A stretch of 17,685 nt of DNA, taken from positions 1 to 17,685 of the forward strand of contig RCNN01000370.1 of NCBI GenBank assembly GCA_003667245.1. Reading direction: 5' to 3'. This stretch comes from Heterostelium multicystogenum. Lineage: Eukaryota; Evosea; Eumycetozoa; Acytosteliales; Acytosteliaceae. Within the stretch, counting starts at the first letter, position 1; the number at the start of each line of letters is the position of its first letter. The notes below the pieces were generated by a model that worked only from the letters and a program-made list of their open reading frames with translations, did no database searches and was not told the DNA's origin. Shown here one piece after another: positions 7,510-13,585 of the stretch. The position numbers and the translations under genes were made by a program.

Positions 7510-7578
7510 GCGAAACCGCCTGGTCATCCGGGGTGGTCTGCCAGGCGTGGTTGCCTGGTACTGACGAGCAGCCGAGGA
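7500..7578 (+). ncRNA. Type II hammerhead self-cleaving ribozyme (copy 1)
   Basis: All invariant core elements are present in the type II order: GAA (7512-7514), stem III hairpin starting with A7515-U7537, cleavage triplet GUC (7536-7538), stem I hairpin, then CUGACGA (7561-7567). Stem III pairs ACCGCC with GGTGGT. Stem I pairs TGCCAGGC (7539-7546) with GCCTGGTA (7553-7560), 8 bp with one G-U, around loop GTGGTT. Stem II closes with GC 7510-7511 and GC 7568-7569; an outer helix may form between 7500-7504 and 7574-7578. Cleavage is predicted after C7538. It begins at the TAA stop of the upstream gene. The structure is seen in the sequence; activity is inferred from the family. Confidence 0.9.
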
Positions 7579-7594
7579 ACAAATGGAGAGAGTC

Positions 7595-7793
7595 ATGAGC
7601 GAGCAACGAGCCCCGTTACGGCGGTCGGTAAGCGACGAAGATCAGATGAATTTACCCGTGGGCAAAGACTTGCGGCGACTGCGTGCACTGCCGCAGATGC
7701 ACGTTGATGTTCGGCCACATCCCAGCTGATGAGTCTTGCGACTGGAGCCCTTCACGCTTCCGTGAGGCCGTGCAAGCCGCCGCTATCGCTTAA
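7595..7793 (+). CDS. Small Cys-rich (zinc-ribbon-like) early protein, frameshifted
   Basis: ATG 7595 has GGAGAGAG about six bases upstream. The N terminus reads MSEQRAPLRRSVSDEDQMNL. An extra A in the A-run 7664-7666 breaks the frame; after it the protein reads CGDCVHCRRCTLMFGHIPAD then ESCDWSPSRF, ending at TAA 7791-7793 (about 65 residues). The CxxCxxCxxC...C pattern suits metal binding. It is the first gene after hammerhead copy 1, so its mRNA would begin at the cleavage site about 57 nt upstream. Such proteins are common and uncharacterised in Pseudomonas Mu-like phages. Confidence 0.8.
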
Positions 7794-7839
7794 CCCCAAA
7801 CACATATCAGCATCACCCGATCCCTTGAGATCTGACGTT

Positions 7840-8512
7840 ATGGACCAGAGCAAAGCCCTAGACAAAATCAAGAAGCTGCTGCGCCTGGCAGCTAGCGATA
7901 ACCCGCACGAAGCTGCCGCAGCCATGCACCAGGCCCGCGCCTTGATGGAAAAGTACCGCCTTGAAGAGTCGGATATTCAGCTCTCCGAGGTATTCGAATG
8001 CGCCGCCCGTAGCGGTTCAAAGATGACCCCGCCGCAATGGGAAGCCAACCTGGTGGGTGCAGTCACCCAGGCCTACGCCTGCAAAGTCCTGTTCATGGCG
8101 GGTATCGGCGAATGGCGTTTTATCGGCGAACTGGCCGAGCTGGCCAGCTACACCATGGCCTTGTTGCTACGCCAAGTCCGCCAGTCCCGCCGTGACTTCA
8201 TTGGAACGCAGTTGAAGCGCTGCAAGCCTGCTACCAAGACCAAGCGTGCCGACGTGTTCTGTGGCGCCTGGGTGTCAGCAGTGCGCCGACAGGTCATGGC
8301 GTTTGCTGGCAACGATGAGCCTTCACCGGCAACAGCGGCGTACATGCTTAAGCACCATTCCGAGACGGAAAAGCTTGATTGCCGCGACCGTAACGCCAGC
8401 AAGGCCAACGGTGTGCGCGCCCTGACTGACGCTATGCACGGCGTTTCTCGCGGCTGGCGATGTCCGTCTGAACCACGGTGTGAACGGCCAGGAACAACTT
8501 GCCCTGCATTAA
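7840..8512 (+). CDS. DUF2786 domain protein, frameshifted near the C terminus
   Basis: ATG 7840 is chosen because MDQSKALDKIKKLLRLA is the classical DUF2786 start, followed by SDNPHEAAAAMHQARALMEK and YRLEESDI. The ribosome site is weak (TTGAGA). The rest is a predicted metal- or nucleic-acid-related region: WEANLVGAVTQAYACKVLF, WRFIGELAELASYTMALLL, VFCGAWVSAVRRQV. A single extra base near 8446-8450 shifts the last part; correct reading ends in NGQEQLALH and TAA 8510-8512, about 224 residues. The apparent longer frame to 8568 would run through the hammerhead. Family function is unknown. Together with the Cys-rich gene it lies between the two ribozymes. Confidence 0.88.
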
Positions 8513-8577
8513 GCGAAATCGCCCCGGCGCGCTGGGGCGGTCTGCCGGACGTGGTTGTCCGGTACTGATGAGCAGCC
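8504..8577 (+). ncRNA. Type II hammerhead self-cleaving ribozyme (copy 2)
   Basis: The same architecture as copy 1: GAA at 8515-8517, stem III ATCGCCCC (8518-8525) with GGGGCGGT (8534-8541), GUC ending at 8542, stem I TGCCGGAC (8543-8550) with GTCCGGTA (8557-8564) around the identical loop GTGGTT, and CUGAUGA at 8565-8571. Stem II closes with GC 8513-8514 and GC 8572-8573. Compared with copy 1, stem I has two compensated pairs (A-U to G-C and G-C to A-U), and in stem III a G-U pair is replaced by G-C. That covariation is strong evidence of a selected RNA structure. Predicted cleavage is after C8542. An outer stem II is not evident here. Confidence 0.93.
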
Positions 8578-8581
8578 ACCC

Positions 8582-8861
8582 ATGACAGACGAACACCCAA
8601 ACAGCGCAAAACCCGCCTGGCATGCGAGCGTAAAACGTGCCCAGCGCAAGCGCGACAGCGACAAGCGCCTGGCCATGGGTGCCAGCAAGCTCAAGATGGA
8701 AATCTACAGCGGCACCCCAAAACGAGCTGGAACAGATCCGCACCGCCGGTAAGTTCGACGAAACAGACCATGCACTCACGATGACCATTCATGGTGTCGC
8801 TGCGTTGTCCCGAACCGACCCGGCAGCGTTCCAGGTACTGATCAAAGGAGGAAGACAGTGA
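8582..8861 (+). CDS. Small basic early protein, unknown function, frameshifted
   Basis: ATG 8582 begins 10 nt after the hammerhead core; no strong ribosome site is present. The N terminus is very basic (HASVKRAQRKRDSDKRLAMG), then SKLKMEIYSGT. One extra C in the C-run 8714-8717 breaks the frame, after which ELEQIRTAGKFDETDHALTM, VAALSRTDPAAFQVLIKG and a TGA at 8861 follow; about 92 residues. It overlaps the gemA start by four bases and carries gemA's ribosome site. It may bind nucleic acid, judging only from charge. Confidence 0.75.
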
Positions 8862-9274
8862 CCACACGTAACCTGCAATTGAGCAAGATCCACATCGCCA
8901 AGAAGGACCTTGGGCTGGATGACGAAACCTACCGGGCCTTGTTGGGCCGCGTGGCGGGTGTGCGTTCGGCCAAAGACCTGACGCCACGCCAGATCGGCGC
9001 TGTACTGGCCGAGTTTGCCCGCTTGGGCTGGGAGTCTAAACCGACTAAAAAGCAAGGCCGCAAGGGACCGATGGCGGCGCCAGACCGGGTAAAGCTGGTG
9101 GGTAAAATAGAGGCTTTTCTCGCCGAGGCCAAACGCTCCTGGGCATATGCCGACGGTATGGCCCTGCGCATGTTCAAGGTCGAGCGAGTGGAATGGCTAG
9201 ACCCTCAACAACTCCAGAAAATGGTTGCGGCGCTGACCTATGATGCCCGTCGACACGCGAGGCCAGAGCGATGA
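8858..9274 (+). CDS. gemA: GemA-like regulatory protein (Mu gp16, DUF1018)
   Basis: Intact, 138 residues, GTG start at 8858 with a strong AAGGAGG at 8845-8851. The N-terminal half is the DUF1018 signature: QLSKIHIAKKDLGLDDETYR, ALLGRVAGVRSAKDLTPRQI, then a lysine-rich linker, and WAYADGMALRMFKVERVEWL near the C terminus. In Mu, GemA influences host gene expression and DNA supercoiling. Its stop overlaps the following activator start (ATGA at 9271-9274), as in other Mu-like phages where gemA directly precedes mor. One of the few long genes without an indel. Confidence 0.93.
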   Translation: MTTRNLQLSKIHIAKKDLGLDDETYRALLGRVAGVRSAKDLTPRQIGAVLAEFARLGWESKPTKKQGRKGPMAAPDRVKLVGKIEAFLAEAKRSWAYADGMALRMFKVERVEWLDPQQLQKMVAALTYDARRHARPER

Positions 9275-9717
9275 ACGAAGAACTGTTCCCGGATGACATC
9301 GATCAACTGGACGCCAAGAAGGTGTTGGCAAACATGCAAGACCCCACTGTGCTCTCCCGCTGGGAAGGCTCATTGAGGGAAATGGTGGAAATTGCCGAGG
9401 CCAAGCTTCTGGTTGAGATCAAGCCAGGAATAGAAGCCGCCGAACTGGCGCGGCATGTCGTCTTTGCAATTTGCTCCGTGATGGGCGGTAAGGTGGTGTA
9501 CTTGCCACGGGGTGACGCGCTTAAGCGGGCCTTGCGAGACGCCAAAATCTATCGAGACTGGAAAGATAACAATACACCGATCACTGACCTAGTCAGTAAG
9601 TACGACCTTGCCAATCAAACAATTTATGACATCATTCGCCGACAACGGGCGCTGCATCGCAAGAGTGAACCCGACCTATTTGGCTACGAAGAAGATCAAG
9701 GAAGGAGCATTCACTGA
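9271..9717 (+). CDS. mor: Mor/C-type transcriptional activator of middle/late genes
   Basis: Intact, 148 residues, coupled to gemA by an ATGA overlap. The pattern AAELARHVVFAICSVMGGKV followed by YLPRGDALKRALRDAKIYRD and ITDLVSKYDLANQTIYDIIR is characteristic of the Mor/C family: an N-terminal dimerisation region, the VYxPxG motif, then a C-terminal HTH. These proteins bind an upstream dyad and recruit RNA polymerase. Only one such gene is visible, so it probably turns on the late operon downstream; its binding site was not located with confidence. Confidence 0.92.
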   Translation: MNEELFPDDIDQLDAKKVLANMQDPTVLSRWEGSLREMVEIAEAKLLVEIKPGIEAAELARHVVFAICSVMGGKVVYLPRGDALKRALRDAKIYRDWKDNNTPITDLVSKYDLANQTIYDIIRRQRALHRKSEPDLFGYEEDQGRSIH

Positions 9718-10224
9718 TGAAACCAAGTGCTATGGTTTTATGACGATGGCGGCTCTCGCGTAGGACCGTTCACCGAAAGCGATATCAAAGAACTTTTGAA
9801 AGTCAGCAAAATCAGACATGGGACTCTTGTTTGGAGGACCGGGATGGACACCTGGGCTCCAATAGAAACGACCGAGCTAAAAGCTGAAGTCACGATACTC
9901 CCACCTCCATTAAACAAGGACTCAATATCAAACCACTGGGCTTGGTTGCTGGCACTGTCGCCTCTACTCGGATTTGTTGATTTAGGTATCAACACAAGTG
10001 TCGGCGTTATCATCGGTTTGGTAGTGGTCATTGCCCTATGCGGTCTGGATTCCCGAAAGTTTCATCAAGCAGGCCACAACCCGCCGAGTATTTGGTGGTG
10101 CTTCATTCCACCTGTATATCTCTACATAAGGTCCCGTCGTTTGAAGGCGAATTACCTTCCGATGATTGCTTGGATTGTATGTAAAGTCTCACTGTTTATC
10201 GTGCCCCAACTTATTCGTTTGTGA
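9717..10224 (+). CDS. GYF_2 (DUF4339) domain membrane protein, likely cargo gene
   Basis: The start is probably ATG 9717, overlapping the mor stop, with one extra A in 9720-9722; GAAGGAG lies upstream at about 9700-9706. The N-terminal 50 residues form a GYF_2 domain (WFYDDGGSRVGPFTESDIKE; GTLVWRTGMDTWAPIE), a peptide- or lipid-associated module found in bacterial membrane proteins. Hydrophobic segments follow at about residues 75-110 (WAWLLALSPLLGFVDLGI; VGVIIGLVVVIALCG) and near the end (MIAWIVCKVSLFIVPQLI). It is clearly more AT-rich than its neighbours and sits between the regulator and the terminator, a typical place for a moron. It might alter the lysogen's envelope or exclude other phages; that is speculation. 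Confidence 0.85.
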
Positions 10225-10229
10225 CTTCA

Positions 10230-10255
10230 AGCCCCGCCACCGAGCGGGGCTTTTT
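10230..10255 (+). terminator. Intrinsic terminator ending the early/middle operon
   Basis: AGCCCCGC (10230-10237), a 6-nt loop and GCGGGGCT (10244-10251) form an 8-bp GC-rich stem directly followed by TTTTC. It lies 6 bp after the GYF_2 gene stop. It should separate early from late transcription, so the late genes need their own promoter between here and 10333. Confidence 0.93.
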
Positions 10256-10332
10256 CTTAAACCCCGCTGATACTCAACCTATTCCCCCCATAAGCGAAGC
10301 TGACACCGTTCCCCCAACGGCAGGTTCGCACC
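10256..10332 (+). promoter_or_regulatory. Probable late promoter region
   Basis: A 77-bp gap between the terminator and the first late gene. By analogy with Mu-like phages, the Mor/C activator should bind here. No convincing -35/-10 pair or dyad can be named from inspection, as expected for an activator-dependent promoter. The assignment rests on position only. Confidence 0.4.
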
Positions 10333-10674
10333 ATGCATTCCGCTCCCGCTCCCCCCAAAGTTTCTCGGCCTCGATGGCCGCGCCAGTTTGCTCAGCTCAT
10401 TCTCGCCGCTGGTGATGATGCTGCGAGGGCGGTGCTGTGGGCCAAAGTTCCGGCCGACTGGCGCGAGTTGGTGCAACTGCATATCGCGCAGTCTGACGGC
10501 CGTGCCGAGCAGCACGTGCGCCAGCAAGAGAAATTGCGCCCCGCTGTAAGAACCATCACGCCGACCTTTGCGGAGTACCGGGCACCCGTCCATGTACCCG
10601 GCAACGCTGTGGTCGCCGCTCAACATCTGGCCGCATTGCGGGCCACCATCCACTCACCGCGAGTATCCCAATGA
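10333..10674 (+). CDS. First late-operon protein, unknown function
   Basis: Intact, 113 residues, ATG 10333, without a clear ribosome site. The N terminus is Pro- and Arg-rich (SAPAPPKVSRPRWPRQFAQL), then a helical ILAAGDDAARAVLWAKVPAD W region typical of small proteins at the head of the lysis cluster in Pseudomonas Mu-like phages. No signal peptide or membrane segment. It overlaps the holin start by ATGA (10671-10674), so translation is probably coupled. Function unknown. Confidence 0.75.
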   Translation: MHSAPAPPKVSRPRWPRQFAQLILAAGDDAARAVLWAKVPADWRELVQLHIAQSDGRAEQHVRQQEKLRPAVRTITPTFAEYRAPVHVPGNAVVAAQHLAALRATIHSPRVSQ

Positions 10675-10966
10675 CTTCCATCGCACCGAAGCGGCGTCCC
10701 CGCACGCCCCGTATGACCTTCTGGGCGCTGATCACCATCGCCTTGTTGTTCTGCCTGGCCATCGTCGCCCCGACGAAGCCTGCCCGTCGTCCTCTACAAA
10801 TGTGGCCTGGTAACACTGGGCTGCGTGCTGGGCTACTGGCTGGGATAGAGCGTTGTTCCCGTATGCGCGGCCGGATATGGTGCCGAACTGCGAGCGATCC
10901 ATGGCAGGCATCCGACGCGCCCTGGTCGTGCTGGGCTGCGTCCTTGGCCTGACGCTGGGGCTCTGA
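10671..10966 (+). CDS. Putative holin, frameshifted
   Basis: ATG 10671 overlaps the upstream stop. The basic N terminus (KRRPRTPRMTFWALITIALL) leads into a first membrane segment (FWALITIALLFCLAIVAP), and two extra bases (CC 10779-10780 and GGG 10842-10844) split the rest. Corrected, a second segment (VVLYKCGLVTLGCVLGYWL) and a third near the C terminus (LVVLGCVLGLTLGL) appear, around an RALFPYARPD motif typical of Mu-like phage holins. About 97 residues. It precedes the lytic transglycosylase by one base. It would form the membrane lesion that starts lysis. Confidence 0.82.
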
Positions 10967-10967
10967 C

Positions 10968-11606
10968 ATGCGCCGCTCTCGTTCTCTTCTATATATCGCT
11001 GCGGCATGCATGGGCGTGCTTGTTGCCGTGGACGCAAGCCCTCCGGCCAAGGCCGAGATCCCGGACCAAGCGGAGCGCTACCGTCGCGACCTGACCCGTA
11101 TCGCCCAGGCTGAATGGGGCTTGGATGCTCCGTTGTCCACCTTCGCCGCACAGATCCACCAGGAAAGCCGCTGGAAGTTCGACGCGAAATCGCCGGTCGG
11201 TGCGCAAGGCTTGGGCCAGGTGATGCCCTCGACCGCCACCTGGCTTGCCGAGCTGTTCCCCAAGGCCCTCGGAAAGATCGAACCGTATAAACCCGGTTTG
11301 GTCCATGCAGGCGCTTGTCAGCTATGACCGCTGGCTGGCGAACCGCATCCAGGCGCGTGGCCCCTGCGAACAAGGGGCGCTGATCCTTTCCGCCTATAAC
11401 GGCGGTTTTGGCTGGGTGATCAAAGATCGCAAGTTGGCATCGGCTAAGGGTGCCGATCCGCTGACCTGGTTCAACTCTGTCGAACGGTTCAATAACGGCC
11501 GCTCCGCCGCTGCGTTCAGGGAAACCGTCAATACCCGCGCCTGATCCTGTTGCGCTGGGAAGCCCTGTACGTCGCAGCCGGTTGGGGCCAAGGGGTGTGC
11601 CAATGA
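10968..11606 (+). CDS. Lytic transglycosylase (SLT domain endolysin), frameshifted
   Basis: Degrades peptidoglycan at lysis. ATG 10968 starts a signal-anchor-like N terminus (LLYIAAACMGVLVAVDASPP) followed by the SLT fold: catalytic Glu in QIHQESRWKFDAKSPVGAQG, then LGQVMPSTATWLAELFP and the AYNGG motif (ALILSAYNGGFGWVIKDR). An extra A at 11289-11291 and a missing base near 11531 break the frame. Corrected, it ends WGQGVCQ with TGA 11604-11606, about 212 residues, overlapping the spanin start (ATGA). The signal-anchor type suggests pinholin- or SAR-like release, but that is uncertain. Confidence 0.92.
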
Positions 11607-12247
11607 ATGGCTTGTTCGACCTACTCAAGCCCGCCGTCTGGTACGTCGGCCTTATCGCTGTAGTGGTCGTCGGCTTGCACCTCAACAGGCAGGACGGCTT
11701 CGACGAAGGTTACGCCAAGGGCTTGGGCGAAGGGGAAACAGCCATAGCCAAGCTGCGCCTAGAAATTCCCAGGAACAGCAACGTATCGCCGAGGCAACAG
11801 CTAAAGCCGCCAAACAGGCGGTTGAGGATCTGCGCGTTCAGCAGGATCGGGGCGATCTGCTCGCCACCCAGCTCGCCGTCGCAAAGGATTCGTTGCGCAA
11901 AAACACCGACCAACTCAAGGGAGAGATTGCCCGTGTCACGACCATGTATCGCCGCAGCCTCAAATCGGCGCCCGAGCCTTTGCCTGGTGGCGTGTTCACT
12001 GTTGGCTTTGTCCGCGTGTGGAACAAAGCCAACGGAATCGGCACCGCAGTGCCCGCCCAGCAAGCCCGACAAGCCGCCAGCGGAATTGCTACGTCGCCCG
12101 ATGGAGCCGGAGCCGCTGACAGCCTCGACTCAGGCGTCACCCAGCCGCTTGTCCTCGCCAACCCAGATTCGCAACGGCGAGCTGCACAGTTCCTGCCGGG
12201 CTTCGCTCAACCGCCTGATCGATTGGACACTTAATGGAAGTAACTGA
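11603..12247 (+). CDS. Inner-membrane spanin (Rz-like), frameshifted
   Basis: ATG 11603 overlaps the lysin stop. One N-terminal membrane segment (AVWYVGLIAVVVVGLHL) is followed by a periplasmic coiled coil (RIAEATAKAAKQAVEDLRVQ, LLATQLAVAKDSLRKNTDQL), the layout of an i-spanin, which links inner and outer membranes in the last lysis step. Indels at 11763-11770 (two bases) and an extra C at 12162-12164 break the frame. The C-terminal region reads DSLDSGVTQPLVLAN and then RNGELHSSCRASLNRLIDWT, as in Pseudomonas Mu-like spanins. It contains the o-spanin gene in another frame. Confidence 0.83.
   Translation: MNGLFDLLKPAVWYVGLIAVVVVGLHLNRQDGFDEGYAKGLGEGETAIAKLRLEIPRNSNVSPRQQLKPPNRRLRICAFSRIGAICSPPSSPSQRIRCAKTPTNSRERLPVSRPCIAAASNRRPSLCLVACSLLALSACGTKPTESAPQCPPSKPDKPPAELLRRPMEPEPLTASTQASPSRLSSPTQIRNGELHSSCRASLNRLIDWTLNGSN
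11933..12218 (+). CDS. Outer-membrane spanin lipoprotein (Rz1-like), embedded in the i-spanin gene
   Basis: GTG 11933 with AAGGGAGAG at 11917-11925 begins a frame inside the i-spanin gene. The protein starts MSRPCIAAASNRRPSLCLVA, then a hydrophobic CSLLALSAC with the lipobox L-S-A-C, the lipid-modified Cys being residue 29. A proline-rich mature part follows (TKPTESAPQCPPSKPDKPPA), the hallmark of Rz1. The extra C at 12162-12164 also affects this frame; corrected, it ends at TGA 12216-12218 (about 94 residues), uncorrected at 12247. Embedding within the i-spanin gene is the usual two-component layout. Confidence 0.85.
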
Positions 12248-12455
12248 CTTTGCCAGTCACCTGGAGGCGATCCACAACGAATCCTCCTTGGCGGCACATT
12301 TGGCACAACGTGAAGTATTGACAGGCCCTTCGGCCGAGTTCTGCACAGGAGAGCATTGCGATATGCCAATCCCGGAACAACGCCGTGTGGCCATACCAGG
12401 TGTGCAGCTTTGCGCGCAGTGCCAAACGCATCGCGAAAAGAGAGGCCGTCGATGA
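12234..12455 (+). CDS. TraR/DksA-family zinc finger protein
   Basis: Intact, 73 residues, ATG 12234 overlapping the end of the i-spanin gene. The C-terminal zinc finger is clear: FCTGEHCDMPIPEQRRVAIP then GVQLCAQCQTHRE (C-x4-C...C-x2-C). The N terminus is acidic and helical (DFASHLEAIHNESSLAAHLA). Small phage DksA/TraR proteins bind RNA polymerase through the secondary channel and change promoter choice; in Mu-like phages one commonly sits between lysis and packaging genes. Overlaps the next gene by ATGA (12452-12455). Confidence 0.9.
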   Translation: MEVTDFASHLEAIHNESSLAAHLAQREVLTGPSAEFCTGEHCDMPIPEQRRVAIPGVQLCAQCQTHREKRGRR

Positions 12456-12759
12456 CGACTATTGAAATGCCTGCGTGGCAACTGGTGAGTATTGCCGTAA
12501 CCATCCTCGGCGCTTTCGCTGGGCTGGTGAAGGTTATGGTCATGCAAATGGAGCGCCGACTGGATCAGCGCTTTGCAATAACAGACAAGGACAGCGAAGC
12601 CTACGCACGCTGGAAATATCCTTTGAACGGCTGCGGGGTGACATGCCCGTGCACTACGTGCGCCGGGAAGACTACGTGCGCGGCCAAACCGTGATCGAGG
12701 CCAAGCTTGATGCGTTGGCCCTCAAGCTAGAAACCGTTCAATTAAAAGGACTGAAGTAA
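12452..12759 (+). CDS. Small membrane-anchored late protein, DUF2730-like, frameshifted
   Basis: ATG 12452 overlaps the DksA-like stop. One N-terminal membrane segment (WQLVSIAVTILGAFAGLVKV), then a basic coiled coil (MVMQMERRLDQRF). A missing base near 12608-12611 breaks the frame, which resumes as ISFERLRGDMPVHYVRREDY VR and a C-terminal coiled coil (VIEAKLDALALKLETVQLKG). About 102 residues. The size, membrane segment and position before the gp26-like gene fit the Mu gp25/DUF2730 slot, but I do not see a family signature that settles it. Stop overlaps the next start (TAATGA). Confidence 0.72.
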
Positions 12760-13068
12760 TGAACATCGACGCCGCCAAAACCGCGCCGGGAATCCCTGCG
12801 CTGGTACATCATCAAGACCCTGGACACCTCGCGCCCCGTAGATCCTCATGAGGCTATCGTGTTGTCCACCATCCAGGGCATCTATCCCGACGCCACCACC
12901 ATGGAGCTGCGCCCGCGAACTCGACTACCTGGCCGACCGTAGCCTGGTGACGCTAGACAAAAAGCCCAACGGTGTGTGGATCTGTGGCCTGACCCACTAC
13001 GGGGTCGACATTGCGGAATACACCATCGCCTGCAAACCAGGCGTTGCCGACCAGAAAAGTACTGGTGA
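12759..13068 (+). CDS. Mu gp26-like protein (VpaChn25_0724 type, winged-helix-like), frameshifted
   Basis: Starts at ATG 12759. Broken by an extra A (12777-12780), an extra C (12912-12914) and a missing C (near 13046); corrected, about 103 residues reading RRESLRWYIIKTLDTSRPVD, then IQGIYPDATTMELRRELDYL, RSLVTLDKKPNGVWICGLTH and ending RPEKYW. This is a well-conserved phage family with a winged-helix (ArsR-like) pattern. In Mu-like phages it lies between gp25 and gp27 (terminase region). DNA binding during packaging or regulation is plausible but unproven. Confidence 0.85.
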
Positions 13069-13072
13069 CCCC

Positions 13073-13585
13073 ATGCCCCCACGCAGCAAGGTTGCCAGTC
13101 TTCCCAAGTCGGTCAAGACCTGGCTCGACAAGGCCCTGGCCGAAAACAACTTCAGCGATTACGAAGCCCTGGCCAACGAACTGTCGAGCCAGGGTTTTTC
13201 AATCAGCAAGTCGGCGCTACATCGCTATGGCCAGGACTTTGAGTCCAAACTCTCGGCCTTGAAGATGGCCAGCGAGCAGGCCCGTGCCGTGGTGGCTGCT
13301 GCGCCGGATGAAGAAGGCGCGGTCAACGAAGCGCTCATGCGTCTTGTCCAGGAACACCTGTTCAAACTGCTGATGAGCGATAGCGGCCAGATGGACTTGC
13401 CGAAGGTCGCCAAAGCTGTGGCCGAGCTGGGCAAGGCCTCGGTTGTGCAGAAGAAATGGCAGGCGGAGTGGAAGGAGAAGGTCGAAACGGCGGCGGCACG
13501 CGTTGATAAGATCGCCAAGAAAGGAGGCCTGACACAGGCGACCTCCGATGAAATCCGGCGCGAGATCCTGGGGATGGCATCGTGA
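13073..13585 (+). CDS. DUF3486 family protein (Mu gp27-like, putative small terminase)
   Basis: Intact, 170 residues, ATG 13073, 4 bp after the previous stop. The start MPPRSKVASLPKSVKTWLDK, followed by NFSDYEALANELSSQGFSIS and KSALHRYGQDFESKLSALKM, is the DUF3486 signature, with an HTH-like N terminus. The rest is helical (EALMRLVQEHLFKLLMSDSG; KVAKAVAELGKASVVQKKWQ). In Mu the gp27 position directly before the large terminase suggests the DNA-recognition subunit of terminase. Overlaps the terminase start at GTGA 13582-13585. Confidence 0.9.
   Translation: MPPRSKVASLPKSVKTWLDKALAENNFSDYEALANELSSQGFSISKSALHRYGQDFESKLSALKMASEQARAVVAAAPDEEGAVNEALMRLVQEHLFKLLMSDSGQMDLPKVAKAVAELGKASVVQKKWQAEWKEKVETAAARVDKIAKKGGLTQATSDEIRREILGMAS

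Noticed and set aside
7510..7598. Open frame of the 7287 gene continuing through hammerhead copy 1
   Set aside because: One extra G at 7458-7460 explains it; the corrected frame stops at 7509, as the DUF2786 gene does before copy 2.
7728..7735. A further CTGATGAG, the hammerhead core sequence
   Set aside because: It is coding sequence for the Cys-rich protein, with no stem I hairpin before it and no partner GAAA/stem III upstream.
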